Origin: Bremerella volcania
Lineage (GTDB): Bacteria > Planctomycetota > Planctomycetia > Pirellulales > Pirellulaceae
DNA: 64,000 nucleotides
Direction: 5' to 3'
Assembly (NCBI RefSeq): GCF_007748115.1
Contig: NZ_CP036289.1
Span: 1,302,001 to 1,366,000 of the forward strand
Below are positions 15,822 to 25,423 of this stretch, piece by piece. The notes under the pieces were generated by a model. That model ran no database searches. It saw only the letters and a program-made list of their open reading frames with translations, and was not told the origin of the DNA. Every line of letters begins with the position of its first letter. Within the stretch, counting starts at the first letter, position 1. The position numbers were made by a program, and so were the translations under genes.

Positions 15822-18782
15822 CTAAGACAAAGTCGACTCGCTTCGGTCAGGCAGGTCGTAGGGGCCTTCGTGAGTCGGCATGACCGCCGGCAGCTTTAAT
15901 CGGAACGTGCACCCGTTGCCTTCTCCATCGGACTGAAGTTCGATTGTGCCGCCGTGGAAGTCGACGATTCTTTTGACAATAGCCAGGCCGATCCCGGTTC
16001 CTTCCGAATCAGGATCAAGTTTGTCAAACAGCTGAAAGATACGCTCCTGGTACTCAATGGCAACTCCAGGCCCATTGTCAATGACTTCGATGAGAACGAA
16101 GTCGTCTTCTTCGTGGGCTGTTATGGTGACCTTGGGGTGGGGTTTGCGATTGTGTTTAATTCCATTATCGATCAGGTTCTGCATCAGTTGCCGAATCTGA
16201 ACCGCATCGCCATAGAGGTGCACGTCATCGATGTCGCTTCTTACTTCAGCATTCTGGCTTTCGATCTGTCCCGCGAGCAAAGTGATGGCTTCCGAGATCA
16301 CTTCGTTAAGCGAGATCATCGTGCGAGATTTGACATTGCGTCCGATGCGCGACAGTTCCAAGAGGTCGTCCAGAAGTTGCTTCATGCCGTCGGCTGCCGA
16401 GCCGATGATGGAAAGGTCTTCTTCGATGGCTGACTTGTCCTGGCTTTCGATATCTTCCGTCAGAATGCCGAGGAAACCTTTGATGGTAATCAACGGTGAT
16501 TTCAGGTCGTGGGAAACCGTGTAGGTGAATTGCTTCAACTCGGTATTGGTGGCTTCGAGACTGCGGATCAACGATTCACGAACTTTTTCCGACTCGATGC
16601 GTTCGGTGATATCCGCCAGCGCGAAGACGGCTCCGGCAAACTCGCCATTTTCGTCAAACAGTGGGGCGCCGTTGGCCGATACCATGACGTAGTCGTCTGG
16701 ACCAAACTGAATTCGATAGCGTATGTCGTTGACAGGTTTCAGCGTGCTCTTGACCAGCGCGAATGGACGATTCTCGGCGGCGAGCGGCTTGCCTGCCATG
16801 TCGTAGATTTCCCAAGGGAACGCGGAGATATTCTGGCCCTGAACGTATTCGCGACCAACGCGCAGCGTCTTTTCCAACGCGGGATTGAGAAACTGAATGT
16901 TGCCGACGGTGTCGACCACCATGATTGCCGCAATACTGGTTTCCATCACCTGGTCCAGAAGGGCCTTTTCCCAAACGAGTTGCTGTTGAGCCAAAACTCG
17001 ATCGGTCGTATTGGTGGCAACGCCCAGGATCTGTGTGGGGTGCCCGTTGGCATCTCTTTGAAATATTACCCGATGAAACTCGAACCACGCCCATTGACCA
17101 TTGGCATGCCTCAAGCGGAAGGTGTCAACGTGGATTTCAGGCTCGCCTGATTCGTACCATCGGGTCGATGCAAGACGGACGCGAGAGACGTCGTCGGGGT
17201 GGACGATTTCGGTATAGAAACGCGCCCCCAGGTCTTCCAGGTATTCCTTGGTGTGTCCGAGTTCTTTCTCAATGTTTTGATTGATGAAGACGATTGATTG
17301 AGTCGCGAGATCAAAAATGTAGATCACGCCGGGAGACGCATTGATCACCTTTTCGGCAAATTCCTTGGCCTGCTTCGTCTGCTTCTCCGCCGCTTTTCTT
17401 AGCGTCGCATCGCGTGCGGCGGACATGACCACGGTTTCGCCTTCACGTTCAATCAAGGTCAATCGTATTTCCACCGGAAACGTGCTACCGTCTTTCCGGC
17501 GATGTATTCGCTCGATCAGAGGATGATATCGACCACCGTCACGAGCCAGTTGATTCCACAATCGGTGGCCATCTTCCAGGTTCCAGTCGGTATCGATTCG
17601 AGAAACGGACAGCCCTTTCAATTCGTCTCGCTCGTAGCCCAGGCTGCGGCACGCCTCCTGGTTGGCATCGATGATGATGCCATTGAGATCACGTAGGAAG
17701 ATCGCGTCGGCGGCACCATCAAAAAGACGCCGGAAGCGATCTTCGCTCGACTCGATTCGCCGAACATGTTCCTCCTGCTGGACGCGTGCCGCATCGAGTT
17801 CGTCGGCCATGTTGTTAAACGACTCCGCCAGAATGGCGAATTCGCCGCGAGCCTTCGAGGAAAATCGAGCCGATTGATCACCCCGCGCGTATTGGCGAAA
17901 CGTTTGAATGATTTGTTGTAGCGGCCGAATGGTTCGTTCGCTGAAGAAAAGGGCCAAGATCACGGCGGCCGTAATTCCACATGCCACCGCGGTGACTTTC
18001 GACCACGCCATCCGATTGTAGACCCCTTGCACTTCAATTTCGGGGATCGCAACGATAAGGTCCCAGGAAGTATCAGGTACCCGCGTTGCGGAAACCAGAA
18101 AGCGGGTGCCTGTGTCGTCGGTGAGGGTTGTATTGGTGGCGTAGATGTTTTCTTTGCGTACGAATTCCGCCTTGCTGGATGCCGCGATCATGCGATCCGA
18201 GTCGTCTATGAGTGCAAGGAAGCCGCCGCGATTGACTTCCATGCTGCGTACAAACGCGATCAATTGACTATCGAGAATGGTTAGCCCGATCGCTCCTTTA
18301 AGCGTTCCGTCTTCGGTATGGACCGGAGCGACGAGTAGAAGAATGTCTTGCCCGGAACCGCGGCTTTGCAGGATGCGCGTGGTGACCTTGTTCCCTTTGA
18401 GGACTTCTCCAAAGTACTCGCGATCAAAGACATTAAACGTGACACCATCGGTGCCGTGAACCGTTCCGTCCAACTCGTCGTAGTAAAGCCCTTCAATACG
18501 CTGGCGCGCGGCAAGTTCCTGAATCCTTAGAAAAGCAATGATTTCGGAAACCGTTCCATCTTTCACCAGCGGAGTCGCTGCCAGGGTTTCCAACAGCGAA
18601 AAGTGTTTATCCAGAAAGAAGCGGACTTCGTTTCGCTTGGCGTCCAGCTTGGCTTCCAGGGTTTGATCGATCTGTTCGCGCAGCAACCGCTGCGTGATCT
18701 GATAATCGAGGATGGTCGAAAGCCCCACCGCGATCAGCGCCGGGATTGCGCCGAGCAGGAAGTATTTACGAAGTAGATTCAC
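15822..18782 (-). CDS. Membrane sensor histidine kinase: Cache, HAMP and three PAS domains
   Basis: The 986-residue kinase has an N-terminal membrane helix, an extracytoplasmic Cache-like ligand domain of about 230 residues, a second helix near 265-285, and a HAMP segment. Three PAS domains follow between about 345 and 735. The HisKA block reads YTVSHDLKSPLITIKG with the phospho-accepting histidine at 758. The ATPase part has NLIDNGIKHN, DNGPG and GTGIGLAIVK. There is no receiver domain and no adjacent response regulator, so its partner must be elsewhere. The ligand of the Cache domain is unknown. Confidence 0.93.
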   Translation of the reverse strand: MNLLRKYFLLGAIPALIAVGLSTILDYQITQRLLREQIDQTLEAKLDAKRNEVRFFLDKHFSLLETLAATPLVKDGTVSEIIAFLRIQELAARQRIEGLYYDELDGTVHGTDGVTFNVFDREYFGEVLKGNKVTTRILQSRGSGQDILLLVAPVHTEDGTLKGAIGLTILDSQLIAFVRSMEVNRGGFLALIDDSDRMIAASSKAEFVRKENIYATNTTLTDDTGTRFLVSATRVPDTSWDLIVAIPEIEVQGVYNRMAWSKVTAVACGITAAVILALFFSERTIRPLQQIIQTFRQYARGDQSARFSSKARGEFAILAESFNNMADELDAARVQQEEHVRRIESSEDRFRRLFDGAADAIFLRDLNGIIIDANQEACRSLGYERDELKGLSVSRIDTDWNLEDGHRLWNQLARDGGRYHPLIERIHRRKDGSTFPVEIRLTLIEREGETVVMSAARDATLRKAAEKQTKQAKEFAEKVINASPGVIYIFDLATQSIVFINQNIEKELGHTKEYLEDLGARFYTEIVHPDDVSRVRLASTRWYESGEPEIHVDTFRLRHANGQWAWFEFHRVIFQRDANGHPTQILGVATNTTDRVLAQQQLVWEKALLDQVMETSIAAIMVVDTVGNIQFLNPALEKTLRVGREYVQGQNISAFPWEIYDMAGKPLAAENRPFALVKSTLKPVNDIRYRIQFGPDDYVMVSANGAPLFDENGEFAGAVFALADITERIESEKVRESLIRSLEATNTELKQFTYTVSHDLKSPLITIKGFLGILTEDIESQDKSAIEEDLSIIGSAADGMKQLLDDLLELSRIGRNVKSRTMISLNEVISEAITLLAGQIESQNAEVRSDIDDVHLYGDAVQIRQLMQNLIDNGIKHNRKPHPKVTITAHEEDDFVLIEVIDNGPGVAIEYQERIFQLFDKLDPDSEGTGIGLAIVKRIVDFHGGTIELQSDGEGNGCTFRLKLPAVMPTHEGPYDLPDRSESTLS

Positions 18783-18909
18783 GGTGGATTGGCTTCAGTT
18801 CCGAGACAGCAAGCGAAGAGGCGACGTGTCTTCGATTATCGAAAAACCAGGGCGCAGCGTCAAAACCGAAACCGACATCTGGGCTTTAAATTATCGAACC
18901 CCCGGCGGC

Positions 18910-19740
18910 TTAACCGATAAGAAGCAATAGACAGCAGATAATCAGAGTAATCTGGCTAAGAAATACGGCGGCGAGGAACCACCGTAGGTAAGCGTGCAAG
19001 CGAGTGGTGGAATGCAGGCTGAGGATCACACGGCGTCGCTGCTCGAAGCTGGGATACAGCCAAGTACTTTGATTAGGTTCCATTCCCGATAGAAGCGTGA
19101 GTTGTGACAAGGCCCGGATCAGCACCCGGGCACTGCGCCGTCGGCTGTGATCGCTTTTACTGAGTAGATTTACCGCGAACGCGTCTGCCTGGAATTCCAA
19201 GAGAGGGGCGACAAAATGAAGCATCAACGTCATGTAGGCGATCGTTCCCACTATGACGATGCTTTGCGTCAGCATCTGCCACTGGCTTAGCTGCTCGCCC
19301 AAATGTACGAGCGTCATCCCCAGGATCCCGCCGGCAAACACAATGCTCAGTCGGATGGGAACATGCCACAGACGAAGATGCCCGATCTCGTGCGCGACGA
19401 TGGCCGCCGCATACCGAGGCGATAAACGGCTGAGCAACGCATCACTTACCAACACGAATGAAAAGCCGGGAACACACCCCATGACGGCTGCGTTGCAAAC
19501 GCGACCGCCCGTTGCCCAGACACGCAGCTTTTCAGCCAATTGATCGTCGATACATGGAAGCGCGCGCTGGAGTTTACGCTTCTGCAGACGCGAAAGCTTG
19601 CTAAGCGAAAACAGCGCCTCGGCTAACAGCGGGTACGCAACGACCGCCGCAACTGGGATCAGCAGCGAGAACCACAGAAACGATCCCCAGTTCCACGGGG
19701 CGTTTGCAATCGGAGATGAAGTGAAAAAATCAGCCAACAA
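18910..19740 (-). CDS. M48-family membrane zinc metalloprotease
   Basis: The 276-residue protein has a zinc-binding IVAHEIGHLRLWH motif at about residues 129-142 and a third-ligand glutamate in the later PLLEFQADAF block. Hydrophobic segments near residues 22-42, 150-170, 180-200 and 250-275 indicate an integral membrane protease of the HtpX/BlaR-like M48 group. It has no adjacent repressor of the BlaI type, so a role in antibiotic-sensing is not supported. A role in membrane protein quality control is possible. Confidence 0.85.
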   Translation of the reverse strand: MLADFFTSSPIANAPWNWGSFLWFSLLIPVAAVVAYPLLAEALFSLSKLSRLQKRKLQRALPCIDDQLAEKLRVWATGGRVCNAAVMGCVPGFSFVLVSDALLSRLSPRYAAAIVAHEIGHLRLWHVPIRLSIVFAGGILGMTLVHLGEQLSQWQMLTQSIVIVGTIAYMTLMLHFVAPLLEFQADAFAVNLLSKSDHSRRRSARVLIRALSQLTLLSGMEPNQSTWLYPSFEQRRRVILSLHSTTRLHAYLRWFLAAVFLSQITLIICCLLLLIG

Positions 19741-19826
19741 CTTAGTTCTTCAAATGGAGGAGAGACATACTGCAAGGTCTCAAGGTAATTCGCCTGGCCG
19801 GGGATACAATTCCCACCAGCGCAAAG

Positions 19827-19860
19827 AAAAACCGGCCAGCGAGTAAGCTGTGCCGGTTTT
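19827..19860 (-). terminator. Rho-independent terminator after serA
   Basis: A stem pairs AAAACCGGC with GCCGGTTTT, extended by CAGC/GCTG, and is followed on the minus strand by a T-rich stretch. It lies 26 bases past the serA stop and ends that transcript. Confidence 0.8.
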
Positions 19861-19885
19861 GCTGGTTGTTTCGGTTGTAGCGATC

Positions 19886-21508
19886 TTATCGCATCCAGCT
19901 TGGCATCTCGCCGGCGGCGGGAAGCTCGATCACCTTGCAGGAAGTGATGTTGTCGCTGGTCATGACCTCCTTAACGGCCTCTTCGCCAGGCAGACCGTCC
20001 AGGTTCAATACACCCACGGCACTACCTGGCGTGGTGCTCGATCGACCGACGGCCATTTGAGCGATGTTGACCTGGTGGTTACCGAAGATCGTTCCGACCT
20101 TGCCGATGATGCCAGGGACATCGTTGTGGGCGAAGACGAATAGGGTACCGTCGAGGTAGGCTTCCAGACGCTGACCATCCAGCAAGATCAAGCGAGGCAT
20201 GTTGCTGCCAAACAGCGTGCCGCCAACCTGGTGCGACTTGCCACCTTCTTCGATCGTTGCGGTGATGCTGCTCGCGAAGCTGCCCAGTTCGGTGCTGGTT
20301 TCGGTCGAAAGGTCGACGCCACGGTCGAGCAGCAACATTTCGGAATTGATGATGTTCGGTTCGTCTTCCAGGGCCTTGGCCAGGAAGCCGGCACAGAACG
20401 AAGCGGTCAACAGCTTCGTGTTCTTGCTGCTGACTTCACCGCGATAGGTCAGCTTCACCGATTTCACGCCACCCGAATGTACTTGAGCGGCAACCAGACC
20501 CAGGCGATAAGCCACGTCCAGATAACCTCGAATGCTTTCCAGCGTTTTGGGGTCCAGCGGAGCCACGTTCACCGCATGGCGAATCTCGCCGGTCGTCAGG
20601 TAATTGACCACCAACTGAACCGCTTCAACGGCGACTTGTGTTTGAGCTTCTTCGGTACTTGCACCCAGGTGCGGCGTGGCGACGACGTTTTCCATGCCAA
20701 ACAGTGGGCTGTCGGTGCAAGGCTCTTCGGCGTAAACGTCCAAAGCGACACCGCCCAGGTGACCCGATTTCAGACCTTCGACCAGTGCTTCTTCGTTGTA
20801 GATACCACCGCGAGCACAGTTGATCAGGCGAGCACCTGACTTCAAGGTTTTGATCGACTCGGCGTTGATCATGTCCTTGGTTTCTGGGGTCAGCGGGGTG
20901 TGCACCGTCAGGTAATCGACGTGAGGGAGCATGCCGGGAACGGTTTCGGAAAGCTCGATTCCCAATTCGGCGGCTCGTTCCGGGCTGACGAACGGATCGT
21001 AAGCGATCACTCGCATCTCGAAGGCCAATGCACGCTTGGCGACTTCCATGCCGATGCGGCCCAGGCCGACGACGCCAAGGGTTTTGTCGGCCAACTGCGT
21101 ACCCATGTACTTCTTGCGATCCCAGCGGCCTTCGACCAGGCTTTGGTGGGCGGCCGGCACGTTTCGCGAGAGCGCCATCATCAAGCAGAAAGCATGTTCG
21201 GCGGTACTGATGGTGTTCCCGGTGGGGGTATTCATCACCACGATGCCATGCCGAGCTGCCGCCTTGGAGTCGATGTTATCGGTACCGACACCGGCTCGAG
21301 CGATCACCTTCAAGTTGGTGTTGCCTTCGAGAGACTCGGCGGTGATCTTGACGCCGCTGCGGCAGATAGCCCCATCGAACTCGTTGAGGGCACTTCGTAG
21401 TTCTTCACCTTTGAGGCCGGTGCGAACTTCGTATTCAATCCCAGGGGCCTGATCCAACAGGTCGAGACCTTCCTGAGCGAGCGTATCCAAAACAATGACT
21501 TTAGGCAT
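19886..21508 (-). CDS. serA: D-3-phosphoglycerate dehydrogenase
   Basis: SerA oxidises 3-phosphoglycerate to 3-phosphohydroxypyruvate, the first step of serine synthesis. The 540-residue protein is the long type. It has the NAD site GVVGLGRIGMEVAKRA near residue 145, the catalytic arginine in NCARGGIYNE near 235, glutamate in the DVYAEEP block, and histidine in TPHLGAST. An intervening ASB-like domain (about 320-450) and a C-terminal ACT domain (about 455-535, VFAHNDVPGIIGKVGTI) follow, giving serine feedback control in related enzymes. serC lies upstream on the same strand 54 bases away, so they are likely co-transcribed. Confidence 0.97.
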   Translation of the reverse strand: MPKVIVLDTLAQEGLDLLDQAPGIEYEVRTGLKGEELRSALNEFDGAICRSGVKITAESLEGNTNLKVIARAGVGTDNIDSKAAARHGIVVMNTPTGNTISTAEHAFCLMMALSRNVPAAHQSLVEGRWDRKKYMGTQLADKTLGVVGLGRIGMEVAKRALAFEMRVIAYDPFVSPERAAELGIELSETVPGMLPHVDYLTVHTPLTPETKDMINAESIKTLKSGARLINCARGGIYNEEALVEGLKSGHLGGVALDVYAEEPCTDSPLFGMENVVATPHLGASTEEAQTQVAVEAVQLVVNYLTTGEIRHAVNVAPLDPKTLESIRGYLDVAYRLGLVAAQVHSGGVKSVKLTYRGEVSSKNTKLLTASFCAGFLAKALEDEPNIINSEMLLLDRGVDLSTETSTELGSFASSITATIEEGGKSHQVGGTLFGSNMPRLILLDGQRLEAYLDGTLFVFAHNDVPGIIGKVGTIFGNHQVNIAQMAVGRSSTTPGSAVGVLNLDGLPGEEAVKEVMTSDNITSCKVIELPAAGEMPSWMR

Positions 21509-21562
21509 GATGCGTTTCTTTGGCTGAGGGTTTGCCAGCGAAGTTAGGGAAGTGAGGGGTGT

Positions 21563-22648
21563 TTACTTCTTGAACTCAAGCATGAAGTCGCGAAGCTTTT
21601 CGACGCCTTCGACAGGCATCGCGTTGTAGATCGAAGCACGCACGCCACCAACACTGCGATGACCGCCCAGTTGGGTCAGCCCAATTTCGTTGGCCGCGGC
21701 GAGGAACTTCTTATCCGACTGGTCGTCACCCAGTTTGAAGGTCACGTTCATTTTCGAGCGAACTTCCGGCACGGCGTGACCGGTGTAGAAGCCGCCCGAC
21801 TGATCGATGGCATCGTACAACAGTTGGGCCTTGGCTTCGTTTTGAGCCTGGATCTTTTCCAGGCTGCCGAATTCTTCCTGCAGCCACTTGCAGACCAGGC
21901 CCAGCAGGTAGATGCCGAACGTTGGCGGCGTGTTCCACATCGAATCGTTCTCGGCGTGGTTACGATAAACCATGTAGCCTGGCAGGTCGCTGCTGGCGTG
22001 TGCCATCAGGTCTTTGCGAATGATCACGACGGTCACGCCCGCCGGTCCGGCATTCTTCTGGGCACAAGCATAGATGATGCCATACTTCGAGACGTCGACC
22101 GGACGGCTCAGGAAGTCGGACGAAAGGTCCGAAACCAGCGGCACGTTGCCCACTTCAGGTTCGCTCTGGAATTGAACGCCTTGAATGGTTTCATTCGAGG
22201 TGATGTGCACGTAAGCGGCGTCCGAGGTGAGCTTCAGATCGCTTTGGCTGGGAAGGTTGTTGTAATTACTCGGTTTGCCGTCCCAGGCGACGTTGGTCTT
22301 GCCTTCTTTGACGGCTTCTTCCAACGCCTTCTTACCCCAACTACCCGTCAGGACGTAGTCGGCCGTCTTGTCGGTTCCTTTGAGCAGGTTCATCGGGATC
22401 ATCGAGAACTGCAGCCGCGACCCGCCTTGCAGGAAAAGGACCTCGTGCGTGTCGGGAACGTTCAGCAGCGATACGAGCCGTGCCTTCGCGTCCGCGTGGA
22501 TATCCATGTAGGTCTTGCCACGATGGCTCAGTTCCATGACGGAACTACCGACGCCTGGCAAAGCGACCAAGTCGCGCTGGGCTTCTTCAAGCACAGGAAG
22601 GGGCATAACGGCAGGACCGGCAGAGAAATTGAATACGCGTTCTGGCAT
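21563..22648 (-). CDS. serC: Phosphoserine aminotransferase
   Basis: SerC converts 3-phosphohydroxypyruvate and glutamate to phosphoserine, the step after SerA. The 361-residue protein starts MPERVFNFSAGPAVMPLPVL, has the lipid-free cytosolic layout of the family, GGSRLQFSMIPMNLL near residue 75, and the PLP lysine in YACAQKNAGPAGVT near residue 197. The C-terminal block HRSVGGVRASIYNAMPVEGV is characteristic. It is followed by serA. The 3' partner of the pathway, phosphoserine phosphatase, is not in the window. Confidence 0.97.
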   Translation of the reverse strand: MPERVFNFSAGPAVMPLPVLEEAQRDLVALPGVGSSVMELSHRGKTYMDIHADAKARLVSLLNVPDTHEVLFLQGGSRLQFSMIPMNLLKGTDKTADYVLTGSWGKKALEEAVKEGKTNVAWDGKPSNYNNLPSQSDLKLTSDAAYVHITSNETIQGVQFQSEPEVGNVPLVSDLSSDFLSRPVDVSKYGIIYACAQKNAGPAGVTVVIIRKDLMAHASSDLPGYMVYRNHAENDSMWNTPPTFGIYLLGLVCKWLQEEFGSLEKIQAQNEAKAQLLYDAIDQSGGFYTGHAVPEVRSKMNVTFKLGDDQSDKKFLAAANEIGLTQLGGHRSVGGVRASIYNAMPVEGVEKLRDFMLEFKK

Positions 22649-22937
22649 GACAGTCGGCTCAAAGGAAGATGGTCAACCGATTGGGGCCGTCTGTGTCTTT
22701 CGCAAGACATCCCAGACGGAACCGGCAGATAGCAAGTAAACCCAGATTTTAAGGGGAATTCCTCTTCGATAGAAGCGGCCCCCGCGCCGCGTGGAAAGAA
22801 TTGAATCCACTGGGCGCAAATCGGTTCATAACAGAAGGATACAGACGCCCCAAAAGGGTTCAGAATCGTCCTGACGCTCCGATAGGAATGGATCGAAAAT
22901 GCTCAATCCGGCCGGGCACTCTGCGCGTTAGAACACA

Positions 22938-23678
22938 TTAGTAACGTTTGCGAGTGTTTGGCTGATTGGCCAATTGCGTGCCGGTGGTAGGAGCCATGGG
23001 GACTTCGCTTTGGATTCCCTGACGTTGTAAGGCAGCAATTCGAGAGCCAACCCCGGCATCGAGATTGTTCAGTTGGTACGATCGCTGGTAATTCGCCAAC
23101 GCCTGGCCGAGTTCCCCATTCTGCTCACGTAGGCTGCCAATCGCTGCCCAAGCACGAGAGTTGTTGGCATCGACCGCCAAGGCCTGATTCAGCTGGTTCA
23201 TGGCGTTTTCTTTGTCGCCAAACTCTTGATAGAGACGAGCCAACTCAATTTTCGGATCGGCCAATTGCGGTGCCCTCTGTTCCCAGCGTTCCATCAACGT
23301 GAAGGCTTTATCACTACGCTGCGTATCAACCAGAAGGACGGCCAAACCGCGGTGGCACTCAGTATGATTGGGATTGAGATCCAGACATTGGTTGTAGAGG
23401 GCTTCGGCCTGGTGCAACGTATTCTGGTCGCCCGATTGCTTGCCCATCTGGTGATAGGTTGCGGCCAGGTTGTAATAGGCGTCTGGGTTGGTGGGATCGT
23501 GCCCCAAAGCTTTCTGAAACTGATTCACCGCGACCTGGGGCTGACCTTCTTCCACGGCGCGCACGCCAGCGACGTTGTAGCCTGAAGCGGCCATCTGGCA
23601 GCCGATACTTGCGCTGGCCAGCGATGCAACGAGTGCGAAGAGAATCAGTTTTCGGTGAAGAGTCGTTTGTCGATGCAC
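22938..23678 (-). CDS. TPR-repeat lipoprotein
   Basis: The 246-residue protein has a lipoprotein signal: a basic start, a hydrophobic stretch and a lipobox ending ASIGC near residue 27. The rest is about four tetratricopeptide repeats, with recurring N-P-DAYYNLAATYHQMGK, HTECHRGLAVLLVD and NNSRAWAAIGSLREQNGELG blocks, followed by a proline- and threonine-rich tail. TPR lipoproteins often scaffold envelope complexes. No partner gene is next to it. The preceding 289 bases up to serC hold nothing I can identify. Confidence 0.88.
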   Translation of the reverse strand: MHRQTTLHRKLILFALVASLASASIGCQMAASGYNVAGVRAVEEGQPQVAVNQFQKALGHDPTNPDAYYNLAATYHQMGKQSGDQNTLHQAEALYNQCLDLNPNHTECHRGLAVLLVDTQRSDKAFTLMERWEQRAPQLADPKIELARLYQEFGDKENAMNQLNQALAVDANNSRAWAAIGSLREQNGELGQALANYQRSYQLNNLDAGVGSRIAALQRQGIQSEVPMAPTTGTQLANQPNTRKRY

Positions 23679-23780
23679 GTCATCAACCCCATAATCCTGT
23701 TGTCAGGCGACTTATTTTCATGCGTCGGGGGAGAATAGTGGCGACTTCTTCCTTGATCAAGACGAATTCGCTCAAGAAAA

Positions 23781-23812
23781 GACCTCGGGAGGCCGAAAAG
23801 CCTCCCGAGGTC
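23781..23812 (-). terminator. Strong rho-independent terminator
   Basis: A perfect 13-base stem GACCTCGGGAGGC closes over a six-base loop and is followed on the minus strand by TTTTC. It lies 23 bases past the stop of the lysine-rich protein gene. Confidence 0.9.
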
Positions 23813-23835
23813 GCTAGCAACGTTGGTTTGTCGGC

Positions 23836-24339
23836 TTAGTCTTCGATCGCGGGAACTTCGTCCGAGAACGCTGGCATTTGTTCTTCGGCCTGTGCTTCTT
23901 CAATTGATTCGGGAAGAACGTTGCCGTTGCGGCTGTAACCCAGATCGCGAATCACTTCCAGGATTTCGCTACAAGTTGGGAACATCCGACCGCTAGAACG
24001 CTTGTAGGCGTCCAGAGCTTGCATGAACTCGATTTCGTCGTCAGAGTAGTCGCGTTCGCAGGTGGTCGGGTCGATTTGACGACGACGATTCACTTTAGCT
24101 CGGCGTTCCATCTTCGGTTCGGCTTCGGCCGGGCCCTTGTTCTCTTCGACGGCAGCTTCCGGCTTCTTGGTCTTTTCGGCAGCGGCCTTGCTGCGGCGAT
24201 CGGTTCGGCGACGATCCATCACGACCTCCTGCTCTCCGACGCGTTTCTTTGTCGCCTTGGTGGACTTGGCCTTGGTCGAAGTCTTCGTCGAGGTCTTGGA
24301 GGCGGTCGTCTTGCGGGTCGTCGTTTTTGCTTTGGCCAC
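23836..24339 (-). CDS. Small protein with histone H1-like lysine-rich N-terminus
   Basis: The preferred start is a GTG with GGAG nine bases upstream, giving 167 residues. Residues 1-35 are an alternating K/T/A tail ([19 protein letters not shown] and on), typical of bacterial histone H1-like proteins that bind DNA or RNA. A middle acidic and basic stretch contains two RRRTDRR- and RRRQID-type clusters. The C-terminal part has a well-folded-looking block, [20 protein letters not shown] then [20 protein letters not shown], that I recall as widespread in planctomycetes. It may be a DNA-associated regulator. A strong terminator follows the gene. Confidence 0.75.
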   Translation of the reverse strand: MAKAKTTTRKTTASKTSTKTSTKAKSTKATKKRVGEQEVVMDRRRTDRRSKAAAEKTKKPEAAVEENKGPAEAEPKMERRAKVNRRRQIDPTTCERDYSDDEIEFMQALDAYKRSSGRMFPTCSEILEVIRDLGYSRNGNVLPESIEEAQAEEQMPAFSDEVPAIED

Positions 24340-24532
24340 GATGGTAAGCTCCGTTGACTTGGATGGTTGGGGAGGATGTGTTGGGAATACCCAACTCATC
24401 GGAGTCCCATGTGGTAACTTTGCAACATTCCGTAAAGCTTGCAGATTGTGCAGATTATTCCGGTTAGCAGGACCCTTGTGACTGCGCAAAGAATGCATCA
24501 TCCCTTTCTCCAGGTGGTCAGGCCCAAAAAAA

Positions 24533-24556
24533 GCCGTGCGAATCATGACGCACGGC
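24533..24556 (-). terminator. Rho-independent terminator
   Basis: GCCGTGCG pairs with CGCACGGC over an 8-base loop, and the minus strand continues with seven T residues. It lies downstream of the probable anti-sigma gene. Confidence 0.85.
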
Positions 24557-24629
24557 CTTGAATAGTAGGAAAGAAGGAGGAACGCTGACGCTACTCGGCC
24601 TGGGATTTCAGCTTCTGCTGAGCCACGTC

Positions 24630-25370
24630 TTAGCTGACGACGGGGTTTTGCTCAGTAGCTGGCGAAAGATGGCTCGACTCTTGTTCTTGAGTCGATGCGG
24701 CCGGTTCGATCGTTGTTTCATGTAGGACCGAGAAGGCATTCCCAAGAGATCGTGTACCTGGCAGGAAGCTGCGCGTGAGCGTGTCGATCAGAGGGGCCGC
24801 ATCCTGGTAAGCGGATAACTGTTCTTCGATTGGGTTCAAATCGGTAGCGACGCGGTTGATCGATTTGAGGGCCATGTCGGTCTGGCTGACCATGCTGCGA
24901 GCCAATGGCTCAAACGATGAAGTGGCAAATCGCGTGAAGCCTGGTTCGCGTGATGCGAACTGAGCCGCAGGAGCAAGTTGGGGGAGGGTACTTGGCTGTA
25001 AGTCGACCGGTTGCGGAACGGTTACCAATGTCTGAGTGGACGGCGACGTAGCGGATTCTGCTGGAATAAAGATGCCAGGCACGGCTGCGATCACCGTCAG
25101 GCACAAGGCCAGCCCCATGGCGATTGCCGGCAGCGAAACCTCTTTCCACAAGGTGCTTTCGACCCGGGAAGCAGGCGACACCTTGGCAGATGACGTGTCC
25201 GCCGGGGAAGCACACTTGAGCCCGGCGAAAAGTGCCTGATAGGTGAACAAGAGTTCTTCACACTCGGCGCGATCGGCCTGGCAGACTAGCGGTAACAACG
25301 TTTCCACCTCGTCGAGGCGGCCTTCGTCGAGCCAGTCTTGGAGCGTGTTTTCAAACTCTGCAAACTTCAC
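24630..25370 (-). CDS. Probable anti-sigma factor, single-pass membrane protein
   Basis: The preferred GTG start is preceded by AGGA eight bases upstream and gives 246 residues; an upstream extension is arginine/proline-rich and unlikely to be coded. Residues 1-50 are a short acidic helical domain ([18 protein letters not shown]) with two cysteines, one membrane helix lies near residues 88-110 ([20 protein letters not shown]), and the outer part is serine/threonine/proline-rich. It begins 53 bases after the stop of an ECF sigma factor. Position and topology suggest it restrains that sigma factor, but I recognise no zinc-type anti-sigma motif. Confidence 0.65.
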   Translation of the reverse strand: MKFAEFENTLQDWLDEGRLDEVETLLPLVCQADRAECEELLFTYQALFAGLKCASPADTSSAKVSPASRVESTLWKEVSLPAIAMGLALCLTVIAAVPGIFIPAESATSPSTQTLVTVPQPVDLQPSTLPQLAPAAQFASREPGFTRFATSSFEPLARSMVSQTDMALKSINRVATDLNPIEEQLSAYQDAAPLIDTLTRSFLPGTRSLGNAFSVLHETTIEPAASTQEQESSHLSPATEQNPVVS

Positions 25371-25423
25371 GAATCGATTCCTGAAGGGTGATTGTAAGGA
25401 GGTGCCTTTAGGGGAAGCGTAGT

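Noticed and set aside
18910-19740. BlaR-type antibiotic sensor for the M48 protease
   Set aside because: No penicillin-binding sensor domain and no BlaI-type repressor is adjacent.
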